A stretch of 64,000 bases of DNA, from positions 1,612,001 through 1,676,000 of the forward strand of contig NZ_CP035494.1 of the NCBI RefSeq assembly GCF_004135285.1. The letters are read 5' to 3'. This stretch comes from Microbacterium protaetiae (GTDB taxonomy: Bacteria; Actinomycetota; Actinomycetes; Actinomycetales; Microbacteriaceae). Positions within the stretch are counted from its first letter, which is position 1. Each line of letters opens with the position of its first letter. The notes below the pieces were generated by a model that had not been told where the DNA came from, did no database searches, and saw nothing but the letters and a program-made list of their open reading frames with translations. The translations under genes were made by a program, and so were the position numbers. Positions 25,582-33,732 of this stretch are shown piece after piece.

Positions 25582-27042
25582 TCAGAAGGGGATCGGCTCG
25601 GGGACGAAAGTGACGGTGGCGATGGGCGTGTCGATGTATTCGCGTCCGGTGGGGCTGGTCCATTTGAGACGGCCGTGGCCGAGCTGCTCCACACGCCAGA
25701 GCGTGTGGTGTTTGACGACGTGATGGGGTCGGCAGAAGTCGGCGAGGTTCTCGTCACTGGTCTCTCCGCCCAACGCCGCGTCGATGGTATGGTCGCCGTC
25801 GCAATGCCAGGGGGGTCTTGTGCAGCCGGGGAATCGGCAGTGTTCGTCGCGCACGTCGAGGAAGCGCCGCAGAGCCGCGGTAGGTCGGTAGCGGTCGACC
25901 GCGACTGGCTCGCCGCTGGTGGGATCGGTGAGGACCCGGTCCCAGCCAGGAGCCTGGGCGGTCAGCCGTTTGGCGGTGTCGAGATCGATGGGGCCGTACC
26001 CGGCAAGAATCGGCGGTTGATCGCTGTGGCCGAGAAGGGTGAGCACAGGGACGGTGATCTGTACTTTCGCGTGGATAGCATCCAATCCGTCGCCGTGGCC
26101 AGTGGGGATGGCGGTGAGGAGGATGTCGGCGAAGAGGTCGGCGCGCTTCTGGTCCATGGTGCGGGGATCGGTCGGTTCGGTGTCTTCGCCGGAATCGACA
26201 TCGGAGTCGGCGTCGCCGCTGGGGGCGGTGATCAGGGTGAACGCGGCTGTGCCCTCGCTGGTGTCGCTCGGAGCGCCGTCGTGGGCATCGCCCGTGCCGG
26301 CGGCGGGGGAGAGAGCGTGGGCGGTCGTCGTGAGGCGGTCGTAGATGGCGCGGGCAAGGATGGCGGGACCTTCGTAGATGAGCCGACCGCGGTTGTGGGG
26401 CAGGTCGATCAGCTGCACGGAACGGTCGTCTTTGGACTGCTCGATGTTCGCGTTCGAGGCTGCGGGGTCGATCCGAGCGGCCAGGATGGTCACGATCTTG
26501 CTCAACCGGTACGGCGTCTCGGCCGCCGCGGCGGACAGAGCACGCTCTTCATACTCGGCCCGCAGCCCCGGGTCGGCGATGATCGAGCCCGCATCCACGA
26601 TCGTGTGCGCATGCGCCAGATCGATCTCGCCGCGGCTGAGGGCGAGCTGGGTGGCGGGGAACTGGGTGACCAATACAGAGGCGGTACCCATCCGGGACTG
26701 CACCGACCGGTCGGACAGCCGCATGGCGGCGCCGAGCTCTGCGGAGATCTCACGCAGAGGCAGCTGGTGACTGACCGGTAGCCGACGTTCGTGTCGGTCT
26801 TGCTCGCGGGCGATGACCACGTCGACGGCGTCGGCCAGCAGCTCAGCCTCGTGTGCCTGCAACGCCGCGATCTTGCGTCGGGTCTCGACCAGGTCGGACA
26901 CCAGAGTATCCAGCGTGCCCCAGATTCCCGACGGAGCGAAGGGCCCGGCCGTCAGCGGATCGGGCCCCGCGCCCGACGACTCGGGCTCGGGCGACTGCGA
27001 TTCGGAAGACACGGGAAACAGGCTCCAGATGAACGCCGACAA
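25582..27042 (-). CDS. DUF222 and HNH endonuclease domain protein (13E12 type)
   Basis: A 486-residue protein of the actinobacterial 13E12/DUF222 group. The DUF222 part covers about residues 60-300, with an acidic low-complexity insert (SGDADSDVDSGEDTEPTDP). The HNH motif near the C-terminus is HCRFPGCTRPPWHCDGDHTI then ADFCRPHH, with the Cys pairs that hold zinc. Such proteins are present in many copies in actinobacteria and their DNA target is unknown. The start used is TTG 27042; GTG 27012 is an alternative, and neither has a clear ribosome site. The 3' end lies 6 bp from the convergent DUF1772-like gene. Confidence 0.82.
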   Translation of the reverse strand: MSAFIWSLFPVSSESQSPEPESSGAGPDPLTAGPFAPSGIWGTLDTLVSDLVETRRKIAALQAHEAELLADAVDVVIAREQDRHERRLPVSHQLPLREISAELGAAMRLSDRSVQSRMGTASVLVTQFPATQLALSRGEIDLAHAHTIVDAGSIIADPGLRAEYEERALSAAAAETPYRLSKIVTILAARIDPAASNANIEQSKDDRSVQLIDLPHNRGRLIYEGPAILARAIYDRLTTTAHALSPAAGTGDAHDGAPSDTSEGTAAFTLITAPSGDADSDVDSGEDTEPTDPRTMDQKRADLFADILLTAIPTGHGDGLDAIHAKVQITVPVLTLLGHSDQPPILAGYGPIDLDTAKRLTAQAPGWDRVLTDPTSGEPVAVDRYRPTAALRRFLDVRDEHCRFPGCTRPPWHCDGDHTIDAALGGETSDENLADFCRPHHVVKHHTLWRVEQLGHGRLKWTSPTGREYIDTPIATVTFVPEPIPF

Positions 27043-27260
27043 CGGGGGACGTGTCCGCAGCGTCTCAACCTCAGGAGCCGACGATCGTGCCGGTTCCGCG
27101 TCTCATTCTGGCCTGTGTGCTACTCGTCAATCGCGGACTTGCTATACCTCTAAGAGTAGCAGATATCTTCGTCGAATACTGCCACTACCGTGAGATTACT
27201 CTCATACAGAACCACGACTCGCCACCGCTTTTTGCGCGCCGCGGGCGCAGCAGTCATGCC

Positions 27261-28307
27261 TCAGAACAGCCGGTCGGATGCGGCATCCACTCGCACGCGC
27301 GAGGTGGCGATGACCGGCCCAGTGACACCGCGCCGCGGCTGGTCGTCTTCCAGCCTTCCATCGAGCCCGTGCGCGCGCAGCAGTGGCCGCACCCGCTTGC
27401 CGAGCCAGGTGCGGTAGCCCTTGGGCGCGTAGGCCGAGACGCCGGGATACAGACCGCGGTACGACGAGACGAGTTCGGGATGCTCCCGCTCGAGCCACTG
27501 CATGAACCACGCCTTCGCCCCCGGCCGCAGATGTAGGGCGCCGAAGACCACCCGCACCGCGCCGGCCGCCTTGATGCGGGTGAGGGCGTCGTCGAGCATC
27601 GGGATGGAATCGGTCAGATGCGGCAGGACCGGCATGAGGAAGACGGTGACGGAAAAGCCCGCGTCGGTGGCCGCGCGCACAGTCTGCAGACGCGCCGTCG
27701 CGGTGGGTGTGCCCGGCTCGACGGAGTGCTGCAGGGCATCGTCGAACACCGCTATCGACATCGCCAGCGAGACCGGCACCCGGGTGGCGGCATCCATCAG
27801 CAGAGGAAGGTCGCGACGCAGCAGCGTGCCCTTGGTGAGGATCGAGAACGGCGTGCGCGAGGCGGCGAGTGCGTCGATGATCTCGGGCATGAGGCGGTAA
27901 CGTCCCTCGGCGCGCTGGTACGGATCGGTGTTCGTCCCCAGGGCGACCGGCTCACGGCCCCACGATCCGCGGGCCAGTTCGTGGCGCAGCACCTCGGCGA
28001 CGTTGAGCTTGACGACCACCTGCGAATCGAAGTCGTGACCGGCGTCGAGGTCGAGATACTCGTGTGTGCCGCGGGCGAAGCAGTAGGCGCACGCATGACT
28101 GCAGCCTCGGTAGGGATTGACCGTCCAGTCGAACGGCATCGCCGATGAGCCCGGCACGTGGTTCAGTGCGCTCTTGGCCATCACCTCGTGAAAGGTCACC
28201 CCCGCGAACTCGGGTGTGGAAACCGACCGGACGAAGCCGTTCAGCCGCTCCATTCCCGGCAGCGCCGCGACATCCGCCACGCCCAGTTCCTGACCCTGCC
28301 ACCGCAT
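27261..28307 (-). CDS. Radical SAM protein, Rv2578c family
   Basis: A 348-residue radical SAM enzyme. The iron-sulfur motif is C69-x3-C73-x2-C76 in RGCSHACAYCFARG, preceded by FDWTVNPY, and RGTHEYLDLDAG follows, typical of the Rv2578c/spore-lyase-like group. The reaction is not established for this group; a DNA-repair or modification role has been suggested from the likeness to spore photoproduct lyase. The start is ATG 28307 (MRWQGQELG), with AAGAAG upstream. It is divergent from the VanY-like gene, with 100 bp between. Confidence 0.87.
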   Translation of the reverse strand: MRWQGQELGVADVAALPGMERLNGFVRSVSTPEFAGVTFHEVMAKSALNHVPGSSAMPFDWTVNPYRGCSHACAYCFARGTHEYLDLDAGHDFDSQVVVKLNVAEVLRHELARGSWGREPVALGTNTDPYQRAEGRYRLMPEIIDALAASRTPFSILTKGTLLRRDLPLLMDAATRVPVSLAMSIAVFDDALQHSVEPGTPTATARLQTVRAATDAGFSVTVFLMPVLPHLTDSIPMLDDALTRIKAAGAVRVVFGALHLRPGAKAWFMQWLEREHPELVSSYRGLYPGVSAYAPKGYRTWLGKRVRPLLRAHGLDGRLEDDQPRRGVTGPVIATSRVRVDAASDRLF

Positions 28308-28407
28308 CTTCTTATGGGAACAGAAGTACGATGATATGTCAAGCATGACGACGTTGACAGTCGAATCCTGGGAGCGCTCTCGATTTCCCTACCCAGAAAG
28401 GGGCAGA

Positions 28408-29703
28408 ATGGGTCGGGTGACGGCCCCCGACCCGCACAGTCCCCCGATGGTGCACGCCCCTCTGACGCGGCGTGCCCTTCGTGAAGCGCGCGCGCGGGCC
28501 CAGATGACCGACCCCGCCGCGCAGGACCAGGCGGCCACCGCCGAGATCGTCGCGAGCATCGAGGTCGCCACCCTTCCGATCCCGGTCATCGCGCCCGACC
28601 ACGACGGGCCGACGCATCCCCCCATCTTCAAGCCCCCGCCCCCGCCGCTGCCCGAGGGAGGCTTGACCCCTGTGCTGCGGCCGCTGACCACCGAAGCGGC
28701 TCATGCGCGGCACGCGCGCAAACCGCGCGTCGGATTCGCTGCGCGCGTGAGTATGGCCGCCGCTGCGCTGCTCGTGCTGGCCGGCGGGGGATCGGCGGTC
28801 GCGCTCGCGAACGCCCCGCACGGCGGTGTCGCGTTCGCCGAATCGACGCTGACCGCAGACGTCACCGGGTCTCGAGTGTCGCCGGAGGCGACGGATGCCG
28901 CGTCGGCGCCCTCATCGGCGGCGCCGTCTGGCGCTTCGTCGGCGCCGGCGTCTGACAGCGTCACCCTGGCCTCGCTGTCGCTGTGCGAGACCGACGCCTT
29001 CACCGACGCGCTGCACGACGGCGACGACGCCGCGGCCATCCGGGTGGCCGGCGGTGCGGACGCCTTCCGTGACGCGGTGACCGAAGGGCGCGCGCCCTGC
29101 GTTTCGCTGTCAGACCCGACTCACGTGTGGGTCGTCGTCGACAAGCTGCGTCCGCTGGAGCCTGCCGACTATGCACCCTCGCCGCGTTCGAAGCCGACCG
29201 ACGTGCGCAGTCTCGACGGCAGCGGCCTGCGCTCCGACGCGGCTCGGGCCCTTGCTGCGCTCGGCAAAGCCGCCCGCGCCGCGGGCGCCGGCGAGATCGC
29301 GCTGAACAGCGGGTACCGCTCGTACACGACGCAGCAGGGCAATTACGGCACGCAGAAGTCCGAGCGCGGCCAGAGTGGTGCCGATGCTGTCAGCGCCCGT
29401 CCCGGGTACAGCGAGCATCAGACCGGACTCGCCGGCGATGTCGTGCCCTGTACCGGCGACGCCTGCGGCACCCTCGACGACATCGCCGGCACGACGCAGG
29501 GCGATTGGATCGTCGCCCACGCATGGGAGTACGGCTGGGTGGTGCGCTATGAGAAGGGCGAGACCGACGTGACCGGTTACTCGCCCGAGCCGTGGCACCT
29601 GCGCTACATCGGCACAGACCTCGCGAAGGCCTACCATCAGGGCGGCTATCACACGCTCGAGGAATTCTTCGGCCTGCCGGCAGCACCCGACTACGCTGAC
29701 TGA
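28408..29703 (+). CDS. VanY-like D-alanyl-D-alanine carboxypeptidase
   Basis: A 431-residue membrane-anchored peptidase. A Pro-rich cytoplasmic part (KPPPPPLPEGG) precedes one membrane helix (MAAAALLVLAGGGSAVALA, about 111-129); a Ser/Ala linker follows. The M15B VanY domain (about 290-425) has LNSGYRSYTTQQ, the zinc motif SEHQTGLAGD and the catalytic/zinc motif EPWHLRY. It would trim the terminal D-Ala of peptidoglycan peptides outside the membrane. The start is ATG 28408 with AAAGGGG; GTG 28417 is possible. The part before the VanY domain has a small unknown region (LCETDAFTDALHDGDDAA). Confidence 0.85.
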   Translation: MGRVTAPDPHSPPMVHAPLTRRALREARARAQMTDPAAQDQAATAEIVASIEVATLPIPVIAPDHDGPTHPPIFKPPPPPLPEGGLTPVLRPLTTEAAHARHARKPRVGFAARVSMAAAALLVLAGGGSAVALANAPHGGVAFAESTLTADVTGSRVSPEATDAASAPSSAAPSGASSAPASDSVTLASLSLCETDAFTDALHDGDDAAAIRVAGGADAFRDAVTEGRAPCVSLSDPTHVWVVVDKLRPLEPADYAPSPRSKPTDVRSLDGSGLRSDAARALAALGKAARAAGAGEIALNSGYRSYTTQQGNYGTQKSERGQSGADAVSARPGYSEHQTGLAGDVVPCTGDACGTLDDIAGTTQGDWIVAHAWEYGWVVRYEKGETDVTGYSPEPWHLRYIGTDLAKAYHQGGYHTLEEFFGLPAAPDYAD

Positions 29704-29857
29704 TCTTGTGCAGACCCGTGCGCACAGCGCGCGGCATCCGGCCTTTCGTTGTAGGCGGGACTGAATGCCATAGGTTGTGAGACTGGATGCCGCGTAAGAT
29801 CGGCGGTGCCGCGGTGAAGCACCCGCGTGCTCGACGAAGAGAGAGGTTCCGCCCGTC

Positions 29858-31021
29858 ATGGACCGGGAGATCTACGAGGAAGACCACGAGGCGTTCCGCG
29901 ATGTCGTGAAGGAGTTCCTCAAGCGCTACGCGACGAACGAGAAGCGTGAGCAGTGGGATGCGGACGGCGAGATCGACCGCGAAACCATGCTCGCCGCAGG
30001 CGAGTCCGGCATCATCGGCCTTTCTGTGCCGGAGGAGTTCGGCGGCGCCGGGATGCTGCAGGACTATCGCTTCCGCTCGATTGTGCTCGAGGAGACCATC
30101 CAGTCCGGCAACGGGTCACTGGCCGGGGCCTTCGGCATCCAGGACGACCTGGCAGTGCCCTACCTCGTGCACATGGGCACGCCCGAGCAGAAGCAGAAGT
30201 GGCTGCCCAAGATGGCCACCGGCGAGGTGCTCGGTGCCCTCGCGATGACCGAGCCGGGTGCGGGCAGCGACCTGCGCGGCATCAAGACGACGGCCAAGAA
30301 GGTCGACGGCGGCTACCTCGTCAACGGCGCGAAGACGTTCATCTCCAGCGGCAAGACCGCCGATGTCGTCGTCACGTTCGTCAAGACCGGCGAGGGCAAT
30401 CGCCCCGACGCCTTCAGCCTCGTGCTCATCGAGAACGGCATGGAGGGCTTCGATCACGGCAAGAAGCTCAACAAGGTCGGCTTCCACGGGTGGGACACCG
30501 CCGAGCTCAGCTTCACCGACGTCTTCGTGCCCGAAGAGAACCTCATCGGCGGCGTCGAGGGCAAAGGCTTCATCCAGCTCATGATGAACCTGCCGCTCGA
30601 GCGTCTGTCGATCGGCGTCGCCGCGGCGGCGGCCGGTGAGGCCGCGCTGAAGTGGACGCTCGACTACACCCTGAGCCGTGACGCGTTCGGGCAGCCGGTC
30701 GCCGACTTCCAGAACACGCGCTTCGCGCTGGCCGACATGGCCACGACCGTCGACGTCATGTGGGCCTATGTCGATCGTGCGATGCTGCTCTACAAGGACC
30801 GCAAGCTCACCCCCGAAGAGGCCGCCAAGGTCAAGTTCTGGGCGACCGAGCGCGAGTGGGAGCTGCTCGATCAGGGGGTGCAGCTGCACGGCGGCTACGG
30901 CTACATGCTCGAGTACCCCATCGCCCGTGCCTGGACCGACGCGCGCGTGCACCGTATCTACGGCGGCACGAACGAGGTCATGCGCGAGATCGTCGCGCGT
31001 CAGGTGACCGGTCGCAAGTAG
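29858..31021 (+). CDS. Acyl-CoA dehydrogenase
   Basis: A 387-residue FAD flavoprotein that forms the alpha-beta double bond of acyl-CoA esters. Family signatures are AMTEPGAGSDLRGIKTTA (about 128-145) and the C-terminal QLHGGYGYMLEYPIARAW then RIYGGTNEVMREI. At the place where MCAD-type enzymes have the catalytic Glu (YEGT) this protein has Gly (YGGT), as in long-chain and isovaleryl-type enzymes, where the base comes from another helix. The substrate is unknown. It stands alone, followed by a strong hairpin. Confidence 0.9.
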   Translation: MDREIYEEDHEAFRDVVKEFLKRYATNEKREQWDADGEIDRETMLAAGESGIIGLSVPEEFGGAGMLQDYRFRSIVLEETIQSGNGSLAGAFGIQDDLAVPYLVHMGTPEQKQKWLPKMATGEVLGALAMTEPGAGSDLRGIKTTAKKVDGGYLVNGAKTFISSGKTADVVVTFVKTGEGNRPDAFSLVLIENGMEGFDHGKKLNKVGFHGWDTAELSFTDVFVPEENLIGGVEGKGFIQLMMNLPLERLSIGVAAAAAGEAALKWTLDYTLSRDAFGQPVADFQNTRFALADMATTVDVMWAYVDRAMLLYKDRKLTPEEAAKVKFWATEREWELLDQGVQLHGGYGYMLEYPIARAWTDARVHRIYGGTNEVMREIVARQVTGRK

Positions 31022-31038
31022 TACCGCTGTGCGGTGAT

Positions 31039-31076
31039 GGATGCCGCGGCCCCGCATCGTGCGGGCCGCGGCATCC
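31039..31076 (+). terminator. Strong hairpin after acyl-CoA dehydrogenase
   Basis: GGATGCCGCGGCCCCGCA (31039-31056) pairs with TGCGGGCCGCGGCATCC (31060-31076), one bulged C, 3-nt loop, 17 nt after the stop. There is no T-run, but the stem is very stable. Confidence 0.7.
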
Positions 31077-31080
31077 GTCG

Positions 31081-31168
31081 TCTTCGCGGGCCCCGGCGTA
31101 GCCTCTTCGCGGGCCCGGAGTGTCCTCTTCGCGGGCCCGTGTCCTCTTCGCGGGCCCGGAGTGTCCTC
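31081..31168 (+). repeat. Short direct repeats TCTTCGCGGGCCCGGAGTGTCC
   Basis: The word TCTTCGCGGGCCC starts at 31081, 31104, 31126 and 31145, so the units are 19-23 bp long. No gene covers this part of the 513-bp gap between the acyl-CoA dehydrogenase and tetR genes. Confidence 0.75.
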
Positions 31169-31178
31169 GCCGCACGCT

Positions 31179-31215
31179 CTCACCGTCTGAACCGCCTGGT
31201 GGTTCAGATGGTGAG
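31179..31215. repeat. 37-bp palindrome, copy 1
   Basis: CTCACCGTCTGAACCGCC (31179-31196) and GGTGGTTCAGATGGTGAG (31198-31215) are inverted copies around a single T, with two mismatches that remain G-T pairs in RNA. A near-identical palindrome is at 42687-42723. From here to about 31450 I see no gene or other structure. Confidence 0.75.
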
Positions 31216-31450
31216 CGAACGCGGGGACACTGTCACACGGAGTCGGCGGGCGGGCGTGAAAGCGCCGGCGGCCCGGGGCGACGCGAGCATTCCGCTGCCG
31301 TCCCAAAGTGTCTCTTCCGAAAGTCGAAGCGGCGATGTGGGACGGCGACCGAGCGCGCCCCCGCGCTTCGCCGGCCGACAGTGTCGCTTCGCGGCGGGCA
31401 TGCGACCAACTGAGACGGTGAATCACGCCGGCGGGCGCCCGCCGTGCCGT

Positions 31451-31608
31451 GGCGCCCCAGATCGTGGGCGACGCTGCTCAAATCGTGGGCGACGCTGCGC
31501 CCGGCGCCGTGCCCCAAATCGCGGGCGACGCTGCTCAGATCGCGGGCGACGCCGCGCCCGGCGCCGCGCCCCAGATCACGGGCGACGCCGCGCCCGGCGC
31601 AGCACCCG
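31451..31608. repeat. Tandem repeats covering the 3' end of tetR
   Basis: Units such as ATCGTGGGCGACGCTGCT and ATCGCGGGCGACGCCGCGCC recur about five times. The first half lies downstream of the tetR stop; the second half codes for its GAAPGAASP tail. Confidence 0.75.
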
Positions 31609-32170
31609 TGGTGGCGATCACGGCCACTGCGCGGGCGAGCTCGTCTCCGCTGGGCAGCACGTCGGGATTGAGCAGCCACAGTATGCCCAGACTCTGCACG
31701 AGCACATAGTCGAGCTTCGCGACCGCTTCAGCATCGGCGGCGCTCATCCCTGGCCGCGCGGCGCGCAGCGGCGCGACGATGCCTTCGTGCCCATGCTCGG
31801 CCGCAGCGGCCAGGTGGCTTTCGGGCTGCGCACTGCGCAGCATCCGCACCGCGTTCTCCATGCTCGCCAACAGAGCCTCGCGGTTGGCGGCGAAGATCTC
31901 GGGCATGCGGTTCCACAGCGCCGCGAAACCCTCCAGCAGCGGAGCAGACGCGTGCTCGGCGACCACCGCCTCCATCGCGTCGCCGATGCCGCTGCCGAGC
32001 GATTGCACGAGCGCCTCGGTGATGAGCTGCTCTTTCGAGCCGAAGTGATAGCCGATCGCGGCGAGGCTGACCCCCGCCGCATTCGCGATCTCGCGAGCGG
32101 TCGCCTTGGCCACGCCGTGCTCGAGGATCACCTGACGCGCGCCAGCGAGAAGGTCTTCGCGGTTTCCCAT
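31535..32170 (-). CDS. TetR family repressor of the FAD monooxygenase
   Basis: A 211-residue repressor. The HTH is AKATAREIANAAGVSLAAIG with YHFGSKEQLITEAL; the ligand domain extends to about residue 188. The last 23 residues (GAAPGAASPVIWGAAPGAAS) come from a tandem repeat and are probably dispensable. It is divergent from the monooxygenase gene, with two matching palindromes between, which makes that gene its target. Confidence 0.85.
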   Translation of the reverse strand: MGNREDLLAGARQVILEHGVAKATAREIANAAGVSLAAIGYHFGSKEQLITEALVQSLGSGIGDAMEAVVAEHASAPLLEGFAALWNRMPEIFAANREALLASMENAVRMLRSAQPESHLAAAAEHGHEGIVAPLRAARPGMSAADAEAVAKLDYVLVQSLGILWLLNPDVLPSGDELARAVAVIATTGAAPGAASPVIWGAAPGAASPAI

Positions 32171-32203
32171 GCCTCGAGTCTAGGACGATTAAGACGCTCG
32201 TAC

Positions 32204-32255
32204 TAGACAAACGTCTCATTCCTCTGTTAGACATCTGTATGAGACAAACGTCTCA
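32204..32255. promoter_or_regulatory. Two TetR operators before the monooxygenase gene
   Basis: TGAGAC-AAAC-GTCTCA (32240-32255) is a palindrome with a non-symmetric 4-nt centre; TAGACAAACGTCTCA (32204-32218) repeats it with one changed base. The second lies 18 bp before the monooxygenase start, so binding would block its transcription and that of tetR. Confidence 0.7.
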
Positions 32256-32273
32256 CTTACATCGGAGGATCTC

Positions 32274-33656
32274 ATGACCATGCACGACAGCCCCCGCGTT
32301 CTCATCTCAGGCGCCGGCATCGCCGGCCTCGCCCTTGCGCTGCAGCTGACCCGGCACGGCGTGCCCACCACGGTCGTCGAGCGCGCGCAGGCTCCACGTC
32401 CCGGTGGGCAGGCCGTCGACCTGCGCGGCGCCAGCCGCGAGGTGGCCGAGCGCATGGGCCTGATGGCCGGCATCGAGCCGCGCCGACTGCACGAGAAGGG
32501 GCTCGCCTATGTCGATGGCCGCGGTCGCGTGTTCGGCCGCATGTCGATGGAGTCGTTCGACGGCAACGGAGCGGTCGCCGAGATCGAGATCGCCCGGGGC
32601 GACCTCGCCGAGGTGCTGCGGGGCGAGCTGACCGCGGCCGCCGCGGCCGCCCCCGGCCTGCTCGACCTGCGCTTCGGCGACAGGATCATCGCGCTCGCCG
32701 ACGCCGACGCCGACGCCGACGCTGACGCCCACGACGGCGCCGACGCCCACGCTGACGCCGACGCCAACGCCAACGCGAACGCCAACGCCGCCGACGCCGA
32801 CGCCGACGCCCACGCCGACGCCGCCCACGGCGTGGATGTCACGTTCGAGCACGGCGCACCGGCACGCTTTGGCGTCGTGGTCGGGGCCGACGGCGTGCAC
32901 TCGGCGACGCGGCGCCTCGCCTTCGGGCCCGAGGAGGAGTTCGTGACCGGCCTGGGCGGATACGCCGCCTTCTTCACGATGCCCACGCCCGCTGACATCG
33001 AGCCGGGATGGTTCGCGATGCGTTTCGTGCCGGGGGCGACCCTCGGCATTCGTCCCGACCTCGATCCCGCCACGGCCAAGGCGATGCTCACGCTGCGTGT
33101 CGACCGTGATCCGGCGCTGCGCGGCGACCGAGCCCGGCAGCAGGCGCTCATCAGCGGCTTGCTGCGCGATGCCGGGTGGCACGCGCCCGAGGTGATCGCG
33201 GCGATGGATGCGGCATCCGACTTCTACTTCGATGAACTGCTGCGCGTCGACATGCCGAGCGTGGTCAAGGGACGTGTCGTTCTGCTCGGCGACGCGGCGT
33301 CGTGCGGCTCGCCCATGACCGGCATGGGCACCGCGACAGCCCTGATCGGCGCATACCTGCTCGCCGAGCGGATCACCGGGTCGGAGGGGAATGTCGCCGC
33401 CGCCCTGCGTGCATATGACGCCGATATCGCGCCCTTCGCCGAGATCGGCAAGAAGATCCCCGGGGGCGGCATCGCTCGCATGGTGCCGGCCAGCCGTGCC
33501 GCCGCAGCGATGTCGCGGGCGATGACCGGGCTCATGCTGTCGCGGCCGCTGCGTCCGCTGGTGCGGCGCATGTTCGCCGCAGGAGCAGAGGGACCGGCCC
33601 TGCCCGTCGGGCTGACGGCAGACGTTGCAGCCGGCGACGTCCGCGTCGCGCGGTGA
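32274..33656 (+). CDS. FAD-dependent monooxygenase with low-complexity insert
   Basis: A 460-residue flavoprotein of the UbiH/PHBH type. The FAD-binding motif GAGIAGLALALQL is at about 13-25, the DG motif VVGADGVHSATRRLA at about 202-216, and the second FAD motif VVLLGDAASCGSPMTGMGTA at about 340-359. Between residues 141 and 184 the chain is only D, A, N, H and G (DADADADADAHDGADAHADA and on), encoded by GACGCC hexamers; this loop is absent from normal family members. GGAGG supports ATG 32274. Relatives controlled by a divergent TetR often attack antibiotics such as tetracycline or rifamycin; the substrate here is unknown. Confidence 0.85.
   Translation: MTMHDSPRVLISGAGIAGLALALQLTRHGVPTTVVERAQAPRPGGQAVDLRGASREVAERMGLMAGIEPRRLHEKGLAYVDGRGRVFGRMSMESFDGNGAVAEIEIARGDLAEVLRGELTAAAAAAPGLLDLRFGDRIIALADADADADADAHDGADAHADADANANANANAADADADAHADAAHGVDVTFEHGAPARFGVVVGADGVHSATRRLAFGPEEEFVTGLGGYAAFFTMPTPADIEPGWFAMRFVPGATLGIRPDLDPATAKAMLTLRVDRDPALRGDRARQQALISGLLRDAGWHAPEVIAAMDAASDFYFDELLRVDMPSVVKGRVVLLGDAASCGSPMTGMGTATALIGAYLLAERITGSEGNVAAALRAYDADIAPFAEIGKKIPGGGIARMVPASRAAAAMSRAMTGLMLSRPLRPLVRRMFAAGAEGPALPVGLTADVAAGDVRVAR
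32697..32826 (+). repeat. GACGCC hexanucleotide repeats inside the monooxygenase gene
   Basis: GACGCC and close variants (GACGCT, AACGCC, CACGCC) recur some twenty times. All are six-base steps, so slippage changes the length of an acidic Asp-Ala loop in the protein without a frameshift. Confidence 0.85.
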
Positions 33657-33732
33657 GGGAGTCCCGACATCCACCCCACGAGCCACGTGCGTCTCGCTAG
33701 CATCGGGGACGGGGAATGCGAAAGGGGAGCGC

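Noticed and set aside
25582..27042. HNH protein considered as a homing or mobile endonuclease
   Set aside because: The DUF222 domain marks a common chromosomal actinobacterial family, and no intron, intein or terminal repeats surround it.
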